A DNA stretch of 64,000 nucleotides from Amycolatopsis sp. (GTDB taxonomy: Bacteria; Actinomycetota; Actinomycetes; Mycobacteriales; Pseudonocardiaceae), in NCBI RefSeq assembly GCF_025464955.1, contig NZ_JAODNM010000124.1, positions 310,001 to 374,000 on the forward strand, written 5' to 3'. Under the pieces are notes generated by a model, which worked only from the letters and a program-made list of their open reading frames with translations, did not search any database and had not been told where the DNA came from. The position numbers were made by a program, and so were the translations under genes. Shown here piece by piece: positions 8,008-15,372 of this stretch (its first letter is position 1; each line of letters opens with the position of its first letter).

Positions 8008-9087
8008 TTACGCGGTGAGTTTGACTGTGCCGTGCAACGGATAGCCCGGTAGGCCAACCCTGAGCCGGACCCCCTGCCGAGGCGGGCCGATGATCCACAG
8101 CCGCCCGGTCGCGATGACGTTGACGATCAGGTTCACGTCGACCTTGATCAGCCGAAACGTCGCCTGGCGGCCGTCGGGCAGGGTGGCGCTCCCGCCGACA
8201 CTCGCCACCCCGGCCGCGGTGAGGACGAAGTCCCCGTAGGTCACCACGGCCAACTCGGTCCACGTCGTCTCGACCGGCTTCCTGCCGATCCGGAACGCGC
8301 TGACGATCACCAGCCCCGCCAGCAACGCGAACACCGCGGCCACCGATGGGGCGAACCCGGAGAAGAAGTCGCCCACCGGACCCGAAGCGGAGTCCACGGA
8401 TAGCCAGATCCAAGCCAGCCAGGCGAGGATGGCGGCGAAGCACGTGATCACGGTCACTTGCCCCCGCCGCACGTCCGCCAGCCGGGCCAGCAGCACCGGG
8501 TCCTCGTTCGGTCCGCACGGTTGCCGTGGTTCAAGCGGGAGCTCCTCGGCACCGTCCGGCGGCTCCGGCCGGACGCGCCCGAGGGTTCCGACGACCGCGC
8601 CGGGCAGGAGCACCAGCGCGTGCCCGCGGGGACCGGGACCGAGCACCCAGACCCGCCGCTGCCCGGCGAGCTGGAGTCGTTTGGCCGCGGCCATGCGAAG
8701 CACCAGCCACTGCGGGTCGCCGTCGCCGGGGAGGCGGAGGCCGACCTTGTTGCCTGCGTGCAGAACTCCGCCCTGACCTGGCCAAAGTTCCCGAAAACCA
8801 CCGCCGAGCAGGTTGCCCATCGGGCGAACCGTGCCGAGATAGGTCCGCAGAGACAAGACCCCGGACGGGCCGAAGAGGACGACGAAGAAGCCAGGAGCCG
8901 CGATCCCGACGTCGCTGCGGACGAAGATCACCACGCCGAGTGCGACGAGGACCAGGTTTGCCACGAACGAGCGCAGTACGCGCCGGCGGCCCTTGGTGAA
9001 CAGGTCGGCGAACAGCGGGTCGGCGTTCGCCGCCCGGTCCGGGCGCGGTTCGAACACGCGTACCCGGTCCACCTGAGTGCTTTGCAC
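8008..9087 (-). CDS. Four-span integral membrane protein of unknown function
   Basis: This 359-residue protein has two hydrophobic hairpins. Residues about 40-80 read FVANLVLVALGVVIFV and APGFFVVLFGPSGVL; residues about 215-265 read VITCFAAILAWLAWIW and VAAVFALLAGLVIVSAF. Between them is a soluble domain that predicts as beta-rich (WLVLRMAAAKRLQLAG, RRVWVLGPG, HALVLLPGAVVGTLG). A second beta-rich segment closes the protein (ELAVVTYGDFVLTAAGVA). I do not recognise the family. The GTG at 9087 is supported by AAGGA 6 bases upstream. The gene ends 5 bases from the convergent helical-protein gene. Its 5' end faces the iron-box-controlled DUF2470 gene across 124 bases. Confidence 0.65.
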   Translation of the reverse strand: MQSTQVDRVRVFEPRPDRAANADPLFADLFTKGRRRVLRSFVANLVLVALGVVIFVRSDVGIAAPGFFVVLFGPSGVLSLRTYLGTVRPMGNLLGGGFRELWPGQGGVLHAGNKVGLRLPGDGDPQWLVLRMAAAKRLQLAGQRRVWVLGPGPRGHALVLLPGAVVGTLGRVRPEPPDGAEELPLEPRQPCGPNEDPVLLARLADVRRGQVTVITCFAAILAWLAWIWLSVDSASGPVGDFFSGFAPSVAAVFALLAGLVIVSAFRIGRKPVETTWTELAVVTYGDFVLTAAGVASVGGSATLPDGRQATFRLIKVDVNLIVNVIATGRLWIIGPPRQGVRLRVGLPGYPLHGTVKLTA

Positions 9088-9177
9088 GGTTGGTCCTTCT
9101 CGGCAGGTGACCTGGTCATCCCCCTTTCGGTGGTACCCGGTGATCCGTTACGCACCGGCCTTCCCAATCCGGAGAGC

Positions 9178-9196
9178 ACAGGTTAGCCTCACCTAA
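9178..9196. promoter_or_regulatory. IdeR/DtxR-type iron box
   Basis: The 19-base sequence ACAGGTTAGCCTCACCTAA matches the DtxR/IdeR/DmdR consensus TTAGGTTAGCCTAACCTAA at 16 positions. It lies directly before the AGGAGG ribosome site of the DUF2470 gene, so bound regulator would cover the promoter or start of transcription. Repression under iron-replete conditions is the expected outcome. The divergent membrane-protein gene could also be affected. Confidence 0.8.
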
Positions 9197-9211
9197 CTAG
9201 GAGGTGCGCCA

Positions 9212-10009
9212 GTGACCGAGACACCCGTGACAACCACCCGTCGACCGCCGGCCCCGAACCCGTCCGAACGTGCCAAGACGATCGCCACCCGCACTGGGCC
9301 GGCGACGCTGATGCCCACCGTCGAAGGTCCGGACCGCGACAGCGAACGCGTCGTCCCGGTGCTGCATCACGTGCACGCCAGCGGCAGCGTCAGCATCCTG
9401 CTGCCCGACGACCACCCGATGCTCACCGCGACCCGGCAGACCCAGCGCGGCGAGCTGGCCGTGGTGTGCGAACTCGTCGACCAGGCGCCGGTGGACCTGC
9501 GGGAACCGGTCCGGGGCCTGCTGTGGATCACCGGCTGGTTGCGGCCGCTCAACGACGTTTCGGCACGGGCGCGCGCGGTGTCGATCGCCGAGCACCGGCC
9601 GGACGAGCGGCTGCTCGACGTCGGACACGGCGTGAGCGTGCTGCGGCTGACGCCCGCGTCACTGGTACTGGCCGACGCCGACGGCACCCACTCGCTGCGG
9701 CCGCACATGTTCAGCGCCGCCAGCCCCGATCCGTTCCACGACTACGAAGCCGGTTGGTTGCGGCACCTGGAAAGCGACCACTCCGACGTCGTCGAGCAGC
9801 TGGCCCACCACCTGCCGCCGGATCTGCGCCAGGGACGCCTCCGGCCGCTCGGCCTCGACCGCTACGGCCTTCGGCTGCGCGTGGAAGCCACGAGCGGCGA
9901 CCACGACGTCCGGCTGGCGTTCTCACGCCCGGTCGATGGCCCGCCGCAACTCGCCGCCGAGTTGCGGCGCCTCGTCGGATGCCCGTTCCTGCAGCGCGAA
10001 CGCTCGTGA
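9212..10009 (+). CDS. DUF2470 domain protein (haem/iron-linked), iron-box controlled
   Basis: This 265-residue protein ends with a DUF2470-type domain, the C-terminal domain of HugZ-like haem-degrading proteins and related PPOX-fold proteins. The tail reads ESDHSDVVEQLAHHLPPDL, then LRPLGLDRYGLRL and VRLAFSRPVDGPPQLAAELR. The N-terminal part (RAKTIATRTGPATLM, VLHHVHASGSVSILLPDD) fits a diverged split-barrel flavin/haem-binding fold. GTG 9212 is chosen for the AGGAGG 7 bases upstream. The strong iron box immediately before it suggests derepression when iron is scarce, consistent with a role in haem iron release, but the catalytic activity is inferred. A palindromic repeat overlaps the stop codon. 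Confidence 0.8.
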   Translation: MTETPVTTTRRPPAPNPSERAKTIATRTGPATLMPTVEGPDRDSERVVPVLHHVHASGSVSILLPDDHPMLTATRQTQRGELAVVCELVDQAPVDLREPVRGLLWITGWLRPLNDVSARARAVSIAEHRPDERLLDVGHGVSVLRLTPASLVLADADGTHSLRPHMFSAASPDPFHDYEAGWLRHLESDHSDVVEQLAHHLPPDLRQGRLRPLGLDRYGLRLRVEATSGDHDVRLAFSRPVDGPPQLAAELRRLVGCPFLQRERS

Positions 10010-10073
10010 GCGTTCCGGCCGGTACCGTGCCCTGCGGGCCACCCGCACCCGGGCGAGCCGGAACGCTCACGAG
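10003..10073. repeat. Dispersed palindromic repeat, copy A
   Basis: Perfect 17-base arms, CTCGTGAGCGTTCCGGC (10003-10019) and its reverse complement (10057-10073), enclose a 37-base spacer. The element overlaps the stop codons of two convergent genes (stops at 10009 and 10067) and would fold into a bidirectional terminator. Related copies occur at 16315-16360 and 56846-56906. Confidence 0.8.
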
Positions 10074-10537
10074 CCCTCAGCCAGCTCCGGCGGGAACCCA
10101 CCGGTCGCGATCGGGCCCCAGCTCGCGATGGTGATCCGGATCAGGCTCTTGTTCTGGCGGACCATGGCTTCGCGGTATTCGTCCCAGTCCGAGTGCTCGC
10201 CCGAAATGCTGCGGAAGTACTCCACCAGCGGCTCGACGGCTTCGGGGATGTCGAGGATCTCCGCGGTCCCGTGGAACTGCACCCACGGCCCGTTCCACTC
10301 GTCGGAGAGCATGCAGACCGAGACCTTCGGGTTCTTCCGGATGTTGACCACCTTCGCGCGCTGCGGGTAGGTGGCGATCACCAACCGGCCTTCGGCATCG
10401 ACGCCGCTGGTCGCAGGCGAGAGCTGCGGGCCGCCGTCGGCCTTGGTGGTCATCAGGATGGCGCGGTGCCGGGTGCGGAGGAACTCGACGAGACCGGCGC
10501 GATCGACTTTGTCATTGGTGGCGATGTAGGGCGACAT
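10067..10537 (-). CDS. PPOX-class (F420- or FMN-binding split-barrel) oxidoreductase-like protein
   Basis: This 156-residue protein has the pyridoxamine-5'-phosphate oxidase-like split barrel. The N-terminal helix FLRTRHRAILMTTKADGGPQ is followed by SPATSGVDAEGRLVIATY. The cofactor-contacting segment AKVVNIRKNPKVSVCML and WVQFHGTAEI come next. This pattern is typical of actinobacterial PPOX proteins that bind F420, flavin or haem; the sequence alone does not separate these. The ATG at 10537 is preferred over an in-frame TTG three codons earlier. No clear ribosome site precedes it, so leaderless translation is possible. Its last codons lie within palindromic repeat copy A. Confidence 0.85.
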   Translation of the reverse strand: MSPYIATNDKVDRAGLVEFLRTRHRAILMTTKADGGPQLSPATSGVDAEGRLVIATYPQRAKVVNIRKNPKVSVCMLSDEWNGPWVQFHGTAEILDIPEAVEPLVEYFRSISGEHSDWDEYREAMVRQNKSLIRITIASWGPIATGGFPPELAEGS

Positions 10538-10573
10538 GACACCCAATTTACGGGTGGACGGTAGCGTGCGCTG

Positions 10574-11386
10574 ATGAGCTCCACCGCGCGTTCCTGGTTG
10601 CGCCCCGAACGTCCCGGCCTCCCCGAGGTGAGCACCGACCCGGCGCGGCGGCGCGTGCTCAAGATCGAGCTGTTCGTGGTCTTCGGCATCACCCTCGGCC
10701 TGTCCGGGCTCCGTAGCCTGCTGTCCCTTGTGGACTCACTGCTGAAACCGGTCGCGCTGTCCCAGCAGCACGTGGCACTCAACGTCTCCCAGGCCACGGC
10801 GAGTCTGATCGACCTGCTCCAGCAGCTGCTCGACGTGGTGCAGCTGGTCGGCTGGGGCGCGCTCGGGCTGTATCTGCTGTGGCAGGGCGGAATCAAGCTC
10901 GCCTCGATCGGGCTGGACACCAGTCGCCGCGGCCGAGACCTGGGCTGGGCGTTCGGACTCGCCGCGCTCATCGGCATTCCCGGGCTGGTGCTGTACTTCG
11001 TCGGCTACCAGCTGGGGATCAGCCTCGCCGTCCAACCGTCCACTTTGGGCGACACCTGGTGGCGGCCGATCGCGCTGGTGCTGTCGGCCTTCGGCAACGC
11101 GTTCGCCGAGGAAGCCCTCGTCATCGGCTACCTGCTGACCCGGCTGCGGCAGCTGGGCGTCCGCGAGAACAGCTCACTGCTCGGCGCGGCCGTCCTGCGC
11201 GGCTCGTACCACCTCTACCAAGGGTTCGGCGGGTTCATCGGCAACCTGGTGATGGGCCTGGTGTTCGGGCGCGTCTGGCAGCGCACGAACCGGCTGTGGC
11301 CGCTGGTGGTCGCCCACACACTGTTGGACGTCGTATCTTTCGTCGGTTATTCGCTACTGAAGAACCACATTTCCTGGCTGCCCTAG
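10574..11386 (+). CDS. CPBP family intramembrane glutamic endopeptidase
   Basis: This 270-residue integral membrane protein carries the three CPBP (CAAX protease/bacteriocin-processing) motifs in order. The diglutamate motif is FAEEALVIGYLLTRL (about residue 178). Next come LRGSYHLYQGFGGF (about 210) and VAHTLLDVVSF (about 247). The glutamates and histidines form the intramembrane active site; the usual arginine after EExxx is replaced here (EEALVIGY). Six to eight hydrophobic spans are visible. It starts 36 bases from the divergent PPOX gene and ends just before the arginine deiminase gene. The substrate is unknown. Confidence 0.87.
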   Translation: MSSTARSWLRPERPGLPEVSTDPARRRVLKIELFVVFGITLGLSGLRSLLSLVDSLLKPVALSQQHVALNVSQATASLIDLLQQLLDVVQLVGWGALGLYLLWQGGIKLASIGLDTSRRGRDLGWAFGLAALIGIPGLVLYFVGYQLGISLAVQPSTLGDTWWRPIALVLSAFGNAFAEEALVIGYLLTRLRQLGVRENSSLLGAAVLRGSYHLYQGFGGFIGNLVMGLVFGRVWQRTNRLWPLVVAHTLLDVVSFVGYSLLKNHISWLP

Positions 11387-11409
11387 TCGTGGGTCATTAG
11401 GCTCACCTG

Positions 11410-12621
11410 GTGATCGAAGAACCGAAAGCACCCCGCGTGGACAGCGAAGTCGGCCGCCTGCGCACCGTTCTCCTGCACCGGCCCGGCAACGAGCTCAAAA
11501 GGCTCACTCCGCGCAACAACGACCAGTTGCTCTTCGACTCGATCCCCTGGGTCGACCGCGCGCAGCAGGAGCACGACGCCTTCGCCGAGGTGCTGCGCGG
11601 CCGTGGTGTCGAGGTACTGCTGCTCGGCGACACCCTGCGCACCGCGCTCGCCGATCCCCGCGCCCACGCGGCCGGGGTGCACGCGGCCGTCGACGACCGA
11701 CGGCTCGGCAACGACCTCGCCGACTCCCTGCGCTCCCACCTGTCCGGCATCGACGCCGCGGCGCTCGCCGAAACGCTGATGGCCGGGATGACCTTCGAGG
11801 AACTCCCGGCGGCCGAAGGCAATTCGCTCGTCCAGAAGATGAACCACCCGCACGACTTCGCCGTGGACCCGCTGCCGAACCTGCTGTTCACGCGCGACTC
11901 CTCGGCGTGGATCGGCGACCGGGTCGCGATCTCCTCGCTCACCATGCCCGCGCGACGACGTGAGACCGCGTTGCTCGACCTCGTCTACGCCTATCACCCG
12001 CGGTTCCGGCAGGCCGCGCGCGCGTACGGCGCCCACTCCGCGCCGATCGAAGGCGGCGACGTGATGCTGCTGTCGCCCGGGGTCGTGGCCATCGGCGTCG
12101 GCGAGCGCACCACCGCGGCCGGTGCCGAGTCGCTGGCCCGTTCGCTGTTCGCGGACGACGTCGCCCACACCGTGCTCGCGGTGCCGATCGAGCAGGCCCG
12201 CGCCACGATGCACCTCGACACCGTGTGCACGATGGTCGACTCCGACGCCGTGGTGATGTATCCACTCTCCCGCGACTCGCTGACCGCCTTCACCGTGCGT
12301 CCCGACGGCAACGGTTCGGTGCATGTCACCGGGCCGGCACCGTTCCTGACCGCGGCCGCGGAGGCCATGGGCATCGAGCGGCTGCGGGTGATCGACACCG
12401 GGCTCGACCCGGTCACCGCCGAGCGTGAGCAGTGGGACGACGGGAACAACACCCTCGCACTGGCGCCGGGGGTCGTCGTCGGTTACGAGCGCAACGGCGA
12501 GACCAACGCACGGCTGGAAGAAGCCGGTATCGAGGTGCTGCCGATCGCCGGTTCGGAGCTGGGATCCGGCCGCGGCGGACCGCGCTGCATGTCCTGCCCG
12601 GTGGTCCGCGACCCTGTTTAG
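11410..12621 (+). CDS. arcA: Arginine deiminase
   Basis: This 403-residue enzyme hydrolyses L-arginine to citrulline and ammonia. Family motifs are in place: an N-terminal RTVLLHRPGNEL, MNHPHDFAVDPLPNLLFTRD (arginine-binding Asp and the FTRD segment), IEGGDVMLL, and the histidine motif TMHLDTVCTMVD. The C-terminal GGPRCMSCPVVRDP carries the nucleophilic cysteine (Cys393). Length and order are normal. GTG 11410 is the first codon giving the expected N-terminus; no good ribosome site is visible. No ornithine carbamoyltransferase or carbamate kinase gene is nearby, so it does not sit in a classical arcABC operon here. Its stop codon is the first base of a large inverted repeat preceding ferritin. 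Confidence 0.93.
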   Translation: MIEEPKAPRVDSEVGRLRTVLLHRPGNELKRLTPRNNDQLLFDSIPWVDRAQQEHDAFAEVLRGRGVEVLLLGDTLRTALADPRAHAAGVHAAVDDRRLGNDLADSLRSHLSGIDAAALAETLMAGMTFEELPAAEGNSLVQKMNHPHDFAVDPLPNLLFTRDSSAWIGDRVAISSLTMPARRRETALLDLVYAYHPRFRQAARAYGAHSAPIEGGDVMLLSPGVVAIGVGERTTAAGAESLARSLFADDVAHTVLAVPIEQARATMHLDTVCTMVDSDAVVMYPLSRDSLTAFTVRPDGNGSVHVTGPAPFLTAAAEAMGIERLRVIDTGLDPVTAEREQWDDGNNTLALAPGVVVGYERNGETNARLEEAGIEVLPIAGSELGSGRGGPRCMSCPVVRDPV

Positions 12622-12708
12622 CCTTCCCTCAATAAATAGTCACAACAATAGCGGTAAAGCCTCTGAAAGTTAGGGAAGGCTAAGCGAATTTAGTCTGGCC
12701 TAGCTTGT
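12619..12708. promoter_or_regulatory. Multiple IdeR-like iron boxes / inverted repeat upstream of ferritin
   Basis: An 11-base inverted repeat, TAGCCTTCCCT (12619-12629) and AGGGAAGGCTA (12672-12682), frames AT-rich DNA. TTAGGGAAGGCTAAGCGAA (12670-12688) agrees with the IdeR consensus at 14 of 19 positions, and the adjacent TTAGTCTGGCCTAGCTTGT (12690-12708) at 12. In Mycobacterium, several IdeR boxes upstream of bfrB mediate iron-dependent activation of ferritin; the same arrangement is inferred here. The repeat may also terminate the arginine deiminase transcript. Confidence 0.6.
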
Positions 12709-12784
12709 GGAATAGTAACCTAATAGGGGGTAGATCACCAGTGAAAAGTGGAAATAAATAGGCCTTTCGGTTATCTTCGAAGAC

Positions 12785-13336
12785 ATGGCCCTCACGAAAA
12801 AAGAACCGCGATCGAAGTTCTACGAACTGCTGCAGGCGCAGGTGCACAACGAGTTCAACGCGTCCCAGCAGTACATCGCGCTGGCGGTCTGGTTCGACAA
12901 CGAGGACCTGCCCCAGCTCGCGAAGCACTTCTACAAGCAGTCCGTCGAGGAGCGCAACCACGCGATGGCACTCGTCCAGTACATGCTGGACACCGACCAC
13001 CATGTCGAGATCCCCGGCACCGGTGAGGTCCGCAACGAGTTCTCCGGCGTCGTCGACCTGATCGAGCTTGCCCTCGCGCAGGAAAAGGAGGTCGCGGCCG
13101 ACATCCAGACGTTGGCCAAGGCCGCCCGCGCGGAAGAGGACTTCATGGCCGAGCAGTTCGTGCAGTGGTTCCTCGCCGAACAGGTCGAAGAGATCTCGCA
13201 GATGACCACGCTGCTCAACGTCGTCAAGCGGGCGAACGGAAACCTCTTCGACATCGAGGCGCACCTGCACCGCGAATCGGTCGGCGACAGCGCGCCCAGC
13301 GCCAACATGCCCCCGGTCGCCGGCGGCGCACTGTAA
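12785..13336 (+). CDS. Ferritin (BfrB-type)
   Basis: This 183-residue non-haem ferritin oxidises Fe2+ and stores it as a mineral core in a 24-subunit shell. Ferroxidase-centre residues are visible: Glu23 (QVHNEFNASQQY), Glu56 and His59 (SVEERNHAMALV), and the EQFVQWFLAEQVEE segment supplying the further Glu and Gln. The length and the C-terminal tail of about 20 residues are like mycobacterial BfrB. The upstream region holds several IdeR-like boxes, pointing to induction when iron is plentiful. A strong bidirectional terminator follows. Start ATG 12785 gives the family N-terminus; only a weak GAAGA precedes it. Confidence 0.95.
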   Translation: MALTKKEPRSKFYELLQAQVHNEFNASQQYIALAVWFDNEDLPQLAKHFYKQSVEERNHAMALVQYMLDTDHHVEIPGTGEVRNEFSGVVDLIELALAQEKEVAADIQTLAKAARAEEDFMAEQFVQWFLAEQVEEISQMTTLLNVVKRANGNLFDIEAHLHRESVGDSAPSANMPPVAGGAL

Positions 13337-13347
13337 TAGCTTCCGCA

Positions 13348-13399
13348 CAAACGGAAAACCCGGGCTCTCCCCCTGTGGAGTAGCCCGGGTTTTCGTTTG
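13348..13399. terminator. Bidirectional terminator after ferritin
   Basis: AAAACCCGGGCT (13355-13366) pairs with AGCCCGGGTTTT (13382-13393), and the outer CAAAC/GTTTG bases extend the stem with a one-base bulge. It lies between the convergent ferritin and sigma-partner genes and has A/T tracts on both flanks, so it can stop transcription from either side. Confidence 0.85.
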
Positions 13400-13409
13400 C
13401 GCGCCCCGC

Positions 13410-14270
13410 TCAGGCGGCGCAGTCCTGGTTGTCGCTGCTGAGGTTCACGTTCTCCACCTGCTGGGAGTTGTTTACCGAAAAGCTGTAGGTGCTCGTGACT
13501 CCGGCGGGCGCGGTAAGCCCGCCAGTCCCACCGTCGGTGGCCCCGGGATACGCGGTGAACACGTCGTCCTCTGAGGAACCCTGGCCGATGCCCTCCGGGG
13601 TGTGCACCGGTGCGTCCGGCGCGATGGCCACGAGCCCGTTGGCCGCCGAAATGGCGATCGATCCGGTGCTCGGCACGCCGCTGCCGGCGATGTCGAATGA
13701 CGAGCAGGAGGCCGTGCTGCCGGTCTGGGTCAACGTGACCCCCTGCGCGGCGGCCTGCGCGGCGGTCATCCCGAGCTTCAGGTTGCCGTAACCGGCGGCG
13801 TTGAGCTCCGGACCGACGTACTTCGGCATGGTGGGCTTGCCGGCGACTTTGGGGTTGGTGACGGGAGGCATGTCGTTGCGGCGCGATGGCGGAGGCGTTG
13901 GGGTCGGCGATTGCGGTATCACCGGCTCGACGACGGTGAACTGCGTGCTGGGGTCGCTCGGAGCTGGGGGCACAGTGGACAACGCCGTCGGGTGGACGCC
14001 GTCCGCCGAAGTGGTTTCCAGCGGCTGCGAGGCCACGTCGACCGTCTGATGGTGCCCGCGCAGGCTGCCGACCGTCACGACGCCGCCGACCATCATCACC
14101 GCCAGGGTCACCCCGGTGGCAGAGGTCAGTATGGCCCGCCGACGGCGGAGGCGCTGGGCGCCCGCGACGATGGCCTGCTTGGTGCCTGCTTCGGGCTGCA
14201 CCCCGAGGCGGTCGTCGGTGAACAACCGCCGGAGTTCGCCGTCGAGCTCGTCGTCGTCGAAAGAGCTCAA
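13410..14270 (-). CDS. Membrane-anchored partner (putative anti-sigma) of adjacent ECF sigma factor
   Basis: This 286-residue protein has a cytoplasmic N-terminus (LDGELRRLFTDDRLGVQ, residues 9-25) and a basic stretch (RLRRRRAIL). A single transmembrane helix follows (TSATGVTLAVMMVGGVVTVG, about 50-70), then an extracellular Pro/Ser/Thr-rich linker. The final domain starts GNLKLGMTAAQAAAQGVTL and ends in VNLSSDNQDCAA. Its TTG start overlaps the sigma-factor stop as TTGA, a sign of translational coupling. This arrangement suggests an anti-sigma factor or sensor, although no zinc-binding motif is present. The C-terminal domain resembles repeats found in actinobacterial secreted proteins; the family was not identified. 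Confidence 0.7.
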   Translation of the reverse strand: MSSFDDDELDGELRRLFTDDRLGVQPEAGTKQAIVAGAQRLRRRRAILTSATGVTLAVMMVGGVVTVGSLRGHHQTVDVASQPLETTSADGVHPTALSTVPPAPSDPSTQFTVVEPVIPQSPTPTPPPSRRNDMPPVTNPKVAGKPTMPKYVGPELNAAGYGNLKLGMTAAQAAAQGVTLTQTGSTASCSSFDIAGSGVPSTGSIAISAANGLVAIAPDAPVHTPEGIGQGSSEDDVFTAYPGATDGGTGGLTAPAGVTSTYSFSVNNSQQVENVNLSSDNQDCAA

Positions 14271-14863
14271 GCTGTTCCCCTCCCTTCACCGTCCTGCATG
14301 ACCGGCATCAGTTTTGTCCGTAACGAGGCCATGGCCTTACTCGCCTGGCTCTTCACCGTGCCGGCGCTGATACCCAGCGTCGCCGCGATTTCGATTTCGG
14401 AGAGTCCTTCGTAGTAACGCAGGACCATCACCGCACGTTGCCTCGGCGGCAAAGCCCGTAACGCGAGCCACAGTGGTTCGTGCTCGAACGGGTCCGCCGG
14501 ACTGAACGGCTGGGTGTCCGGCATGTCGGCGACGAGGTTCTCCCGCCGCGTCCGGCGCCACCGGCTGACGTGCGCGTTTGCCATCGACCGGCGGATGTAG
14601 GCCAGCGGGTCCCCGGTCTTGCGCTGGACGTAGGTCCACCGGGAGCCGATCTTCTCCAGCACGGTCTGCACGAGGTCGGCCGCGTCGTGCGGATTGCCGG
14701 TCAACGCGTGGCCGTAGCGGAGCAGGCCGGGCAGGGCGGACTCGACGAAGTCCGCGAAGTCCGAGAACTTCCCCTCCGCAGCCACCGGCCTCCCTCGGTG
14801 CTTGGTGACCGCCCAGCCTTCGACCCCGGATCCCCCCGAGACGGCCGGCACGCGCGCGGTCAC
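14267..14863 (-). CDS. SigE-family ECF RNA polymerase sigma factor
   Basis: This sigma-70 family protein has region 2 (ALPGLLRYGHALTGNPHDAA, DLVQTVLEKIGSRW, then DPLAYIRRSMANAHVSRWRR) and region 4 (LPPRQRAVMVLRYYEGLSE, IEIAATLGISAGTVKSQASK). It lacks region 3, as ECF factors do. It fits the actinobacterial SigE-type (M-family) group. The start is uncertain. GTG 14863, 8 bases after GGAGGGAA, gives 198 residues. GTG 14785, 3 bases after GGGAGG, gives 172 and would remove a poorly conserved N-terminus. Upstream ATGs at 14884 and 14926 are also open. It is coupled to the membrane protein downstream, its likely regulator. Confidence 0.85.
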   Translation of the reverse strand: MTARVPAVSGGSGVEGWAVTKHRGRPVAAEGKFSDFADFVESALPGLLRYGHALTGNPHDAADLVQTVLEKIGSRWTYVQRKTGDPLAYIRRSMANAHVSRWRRTRRENLVADMPDTQPFSPADPFEHEPLWLALRALPPRQRAVMVLRYYEGLSEIEIAATLGISAGTVKSQASKAMASLRTKLMPVMQDGEGRGTA

Positions 14864-15012
14864 CGCGTGTCTTCCCTCCAGCATGGCCTCGCCAGGCGCT
14901 TTCGCACCGCCATGAGCAAAACGCATGACCGCCCCCGCTGGTTGTCCCGCTGCTGTGCCCGTTTATTACGACACATTGAGGGACGCCCGAACGGGGGCGG
15001 CGTTGCCCCCGT

Positions 15013-15366
15013 TTACCGGTTCGCGAGAACCTCCGGTAACCGGAAAGAACCATCCGGCTCCGGCGGAAGGGGGTGGACGGCCACCACGGCCGCACGCGGG
15101 ATCGGACCGTAGACGTGCGGGAACCAGGTGGCGTCCCGATTGTCCGGATAGGCCTGCTCCCAGCGCAACGGCACCCCTAGTGCGGCCGGGTCGACCTCCA
15201 GCACGACGAGATCGGTGCGGCCCAGGTAGAGCCGGTTCGCCGGCTGGTGCAGCGTGCCGGGGTCGGAGCAGTGGATGAAGCCCTCGGTGTCGAGCGAAGC
15301 AGCCCGGTAGGAGCCGCCCTCGGGCACGGCGGCCCACTCGTCGGCCGAGCACATGTGCAGGATCAT
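15013..15366 (-). CDS. DUF952 family protein
   Basis: This 117-residue cytoplasmic protein of the DUF952 family has an ADP-ribosyltransferase-like fold of unknown activity. Conserved positions are visible: the N-terminal ILHMCSADEWAAV, LDTEGFIHCSDPGTL, LEVDPAALGVPLRWE and FPHVYGPIPRAAVV. The length is typical. It starts 6 bases after the DUF5926 stop, with GAGG inside the end of that gene, so the two are co-transcribed. Confidence 0.9.
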   Translation of the reverse strand: MILHMCSADEWAAVPEGGSYRAASLDTEGFIHCSDPGTLHQPANRLYLGRTDLVVLEVDPAALGVPLRWEQAYPDNRDATWFPHVYGPIPRAAVVAVHPLPPEPDGSFRLPEVLANR

Positions 15367-15372
15367 TCGCCG

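Noticed and set aside
11396..11412. Iron-box-like TTAGGCTCACCT before arginine deiminase
   Set aside because: Only about 9 of 19 positions match the IdeR consensus when aligned.
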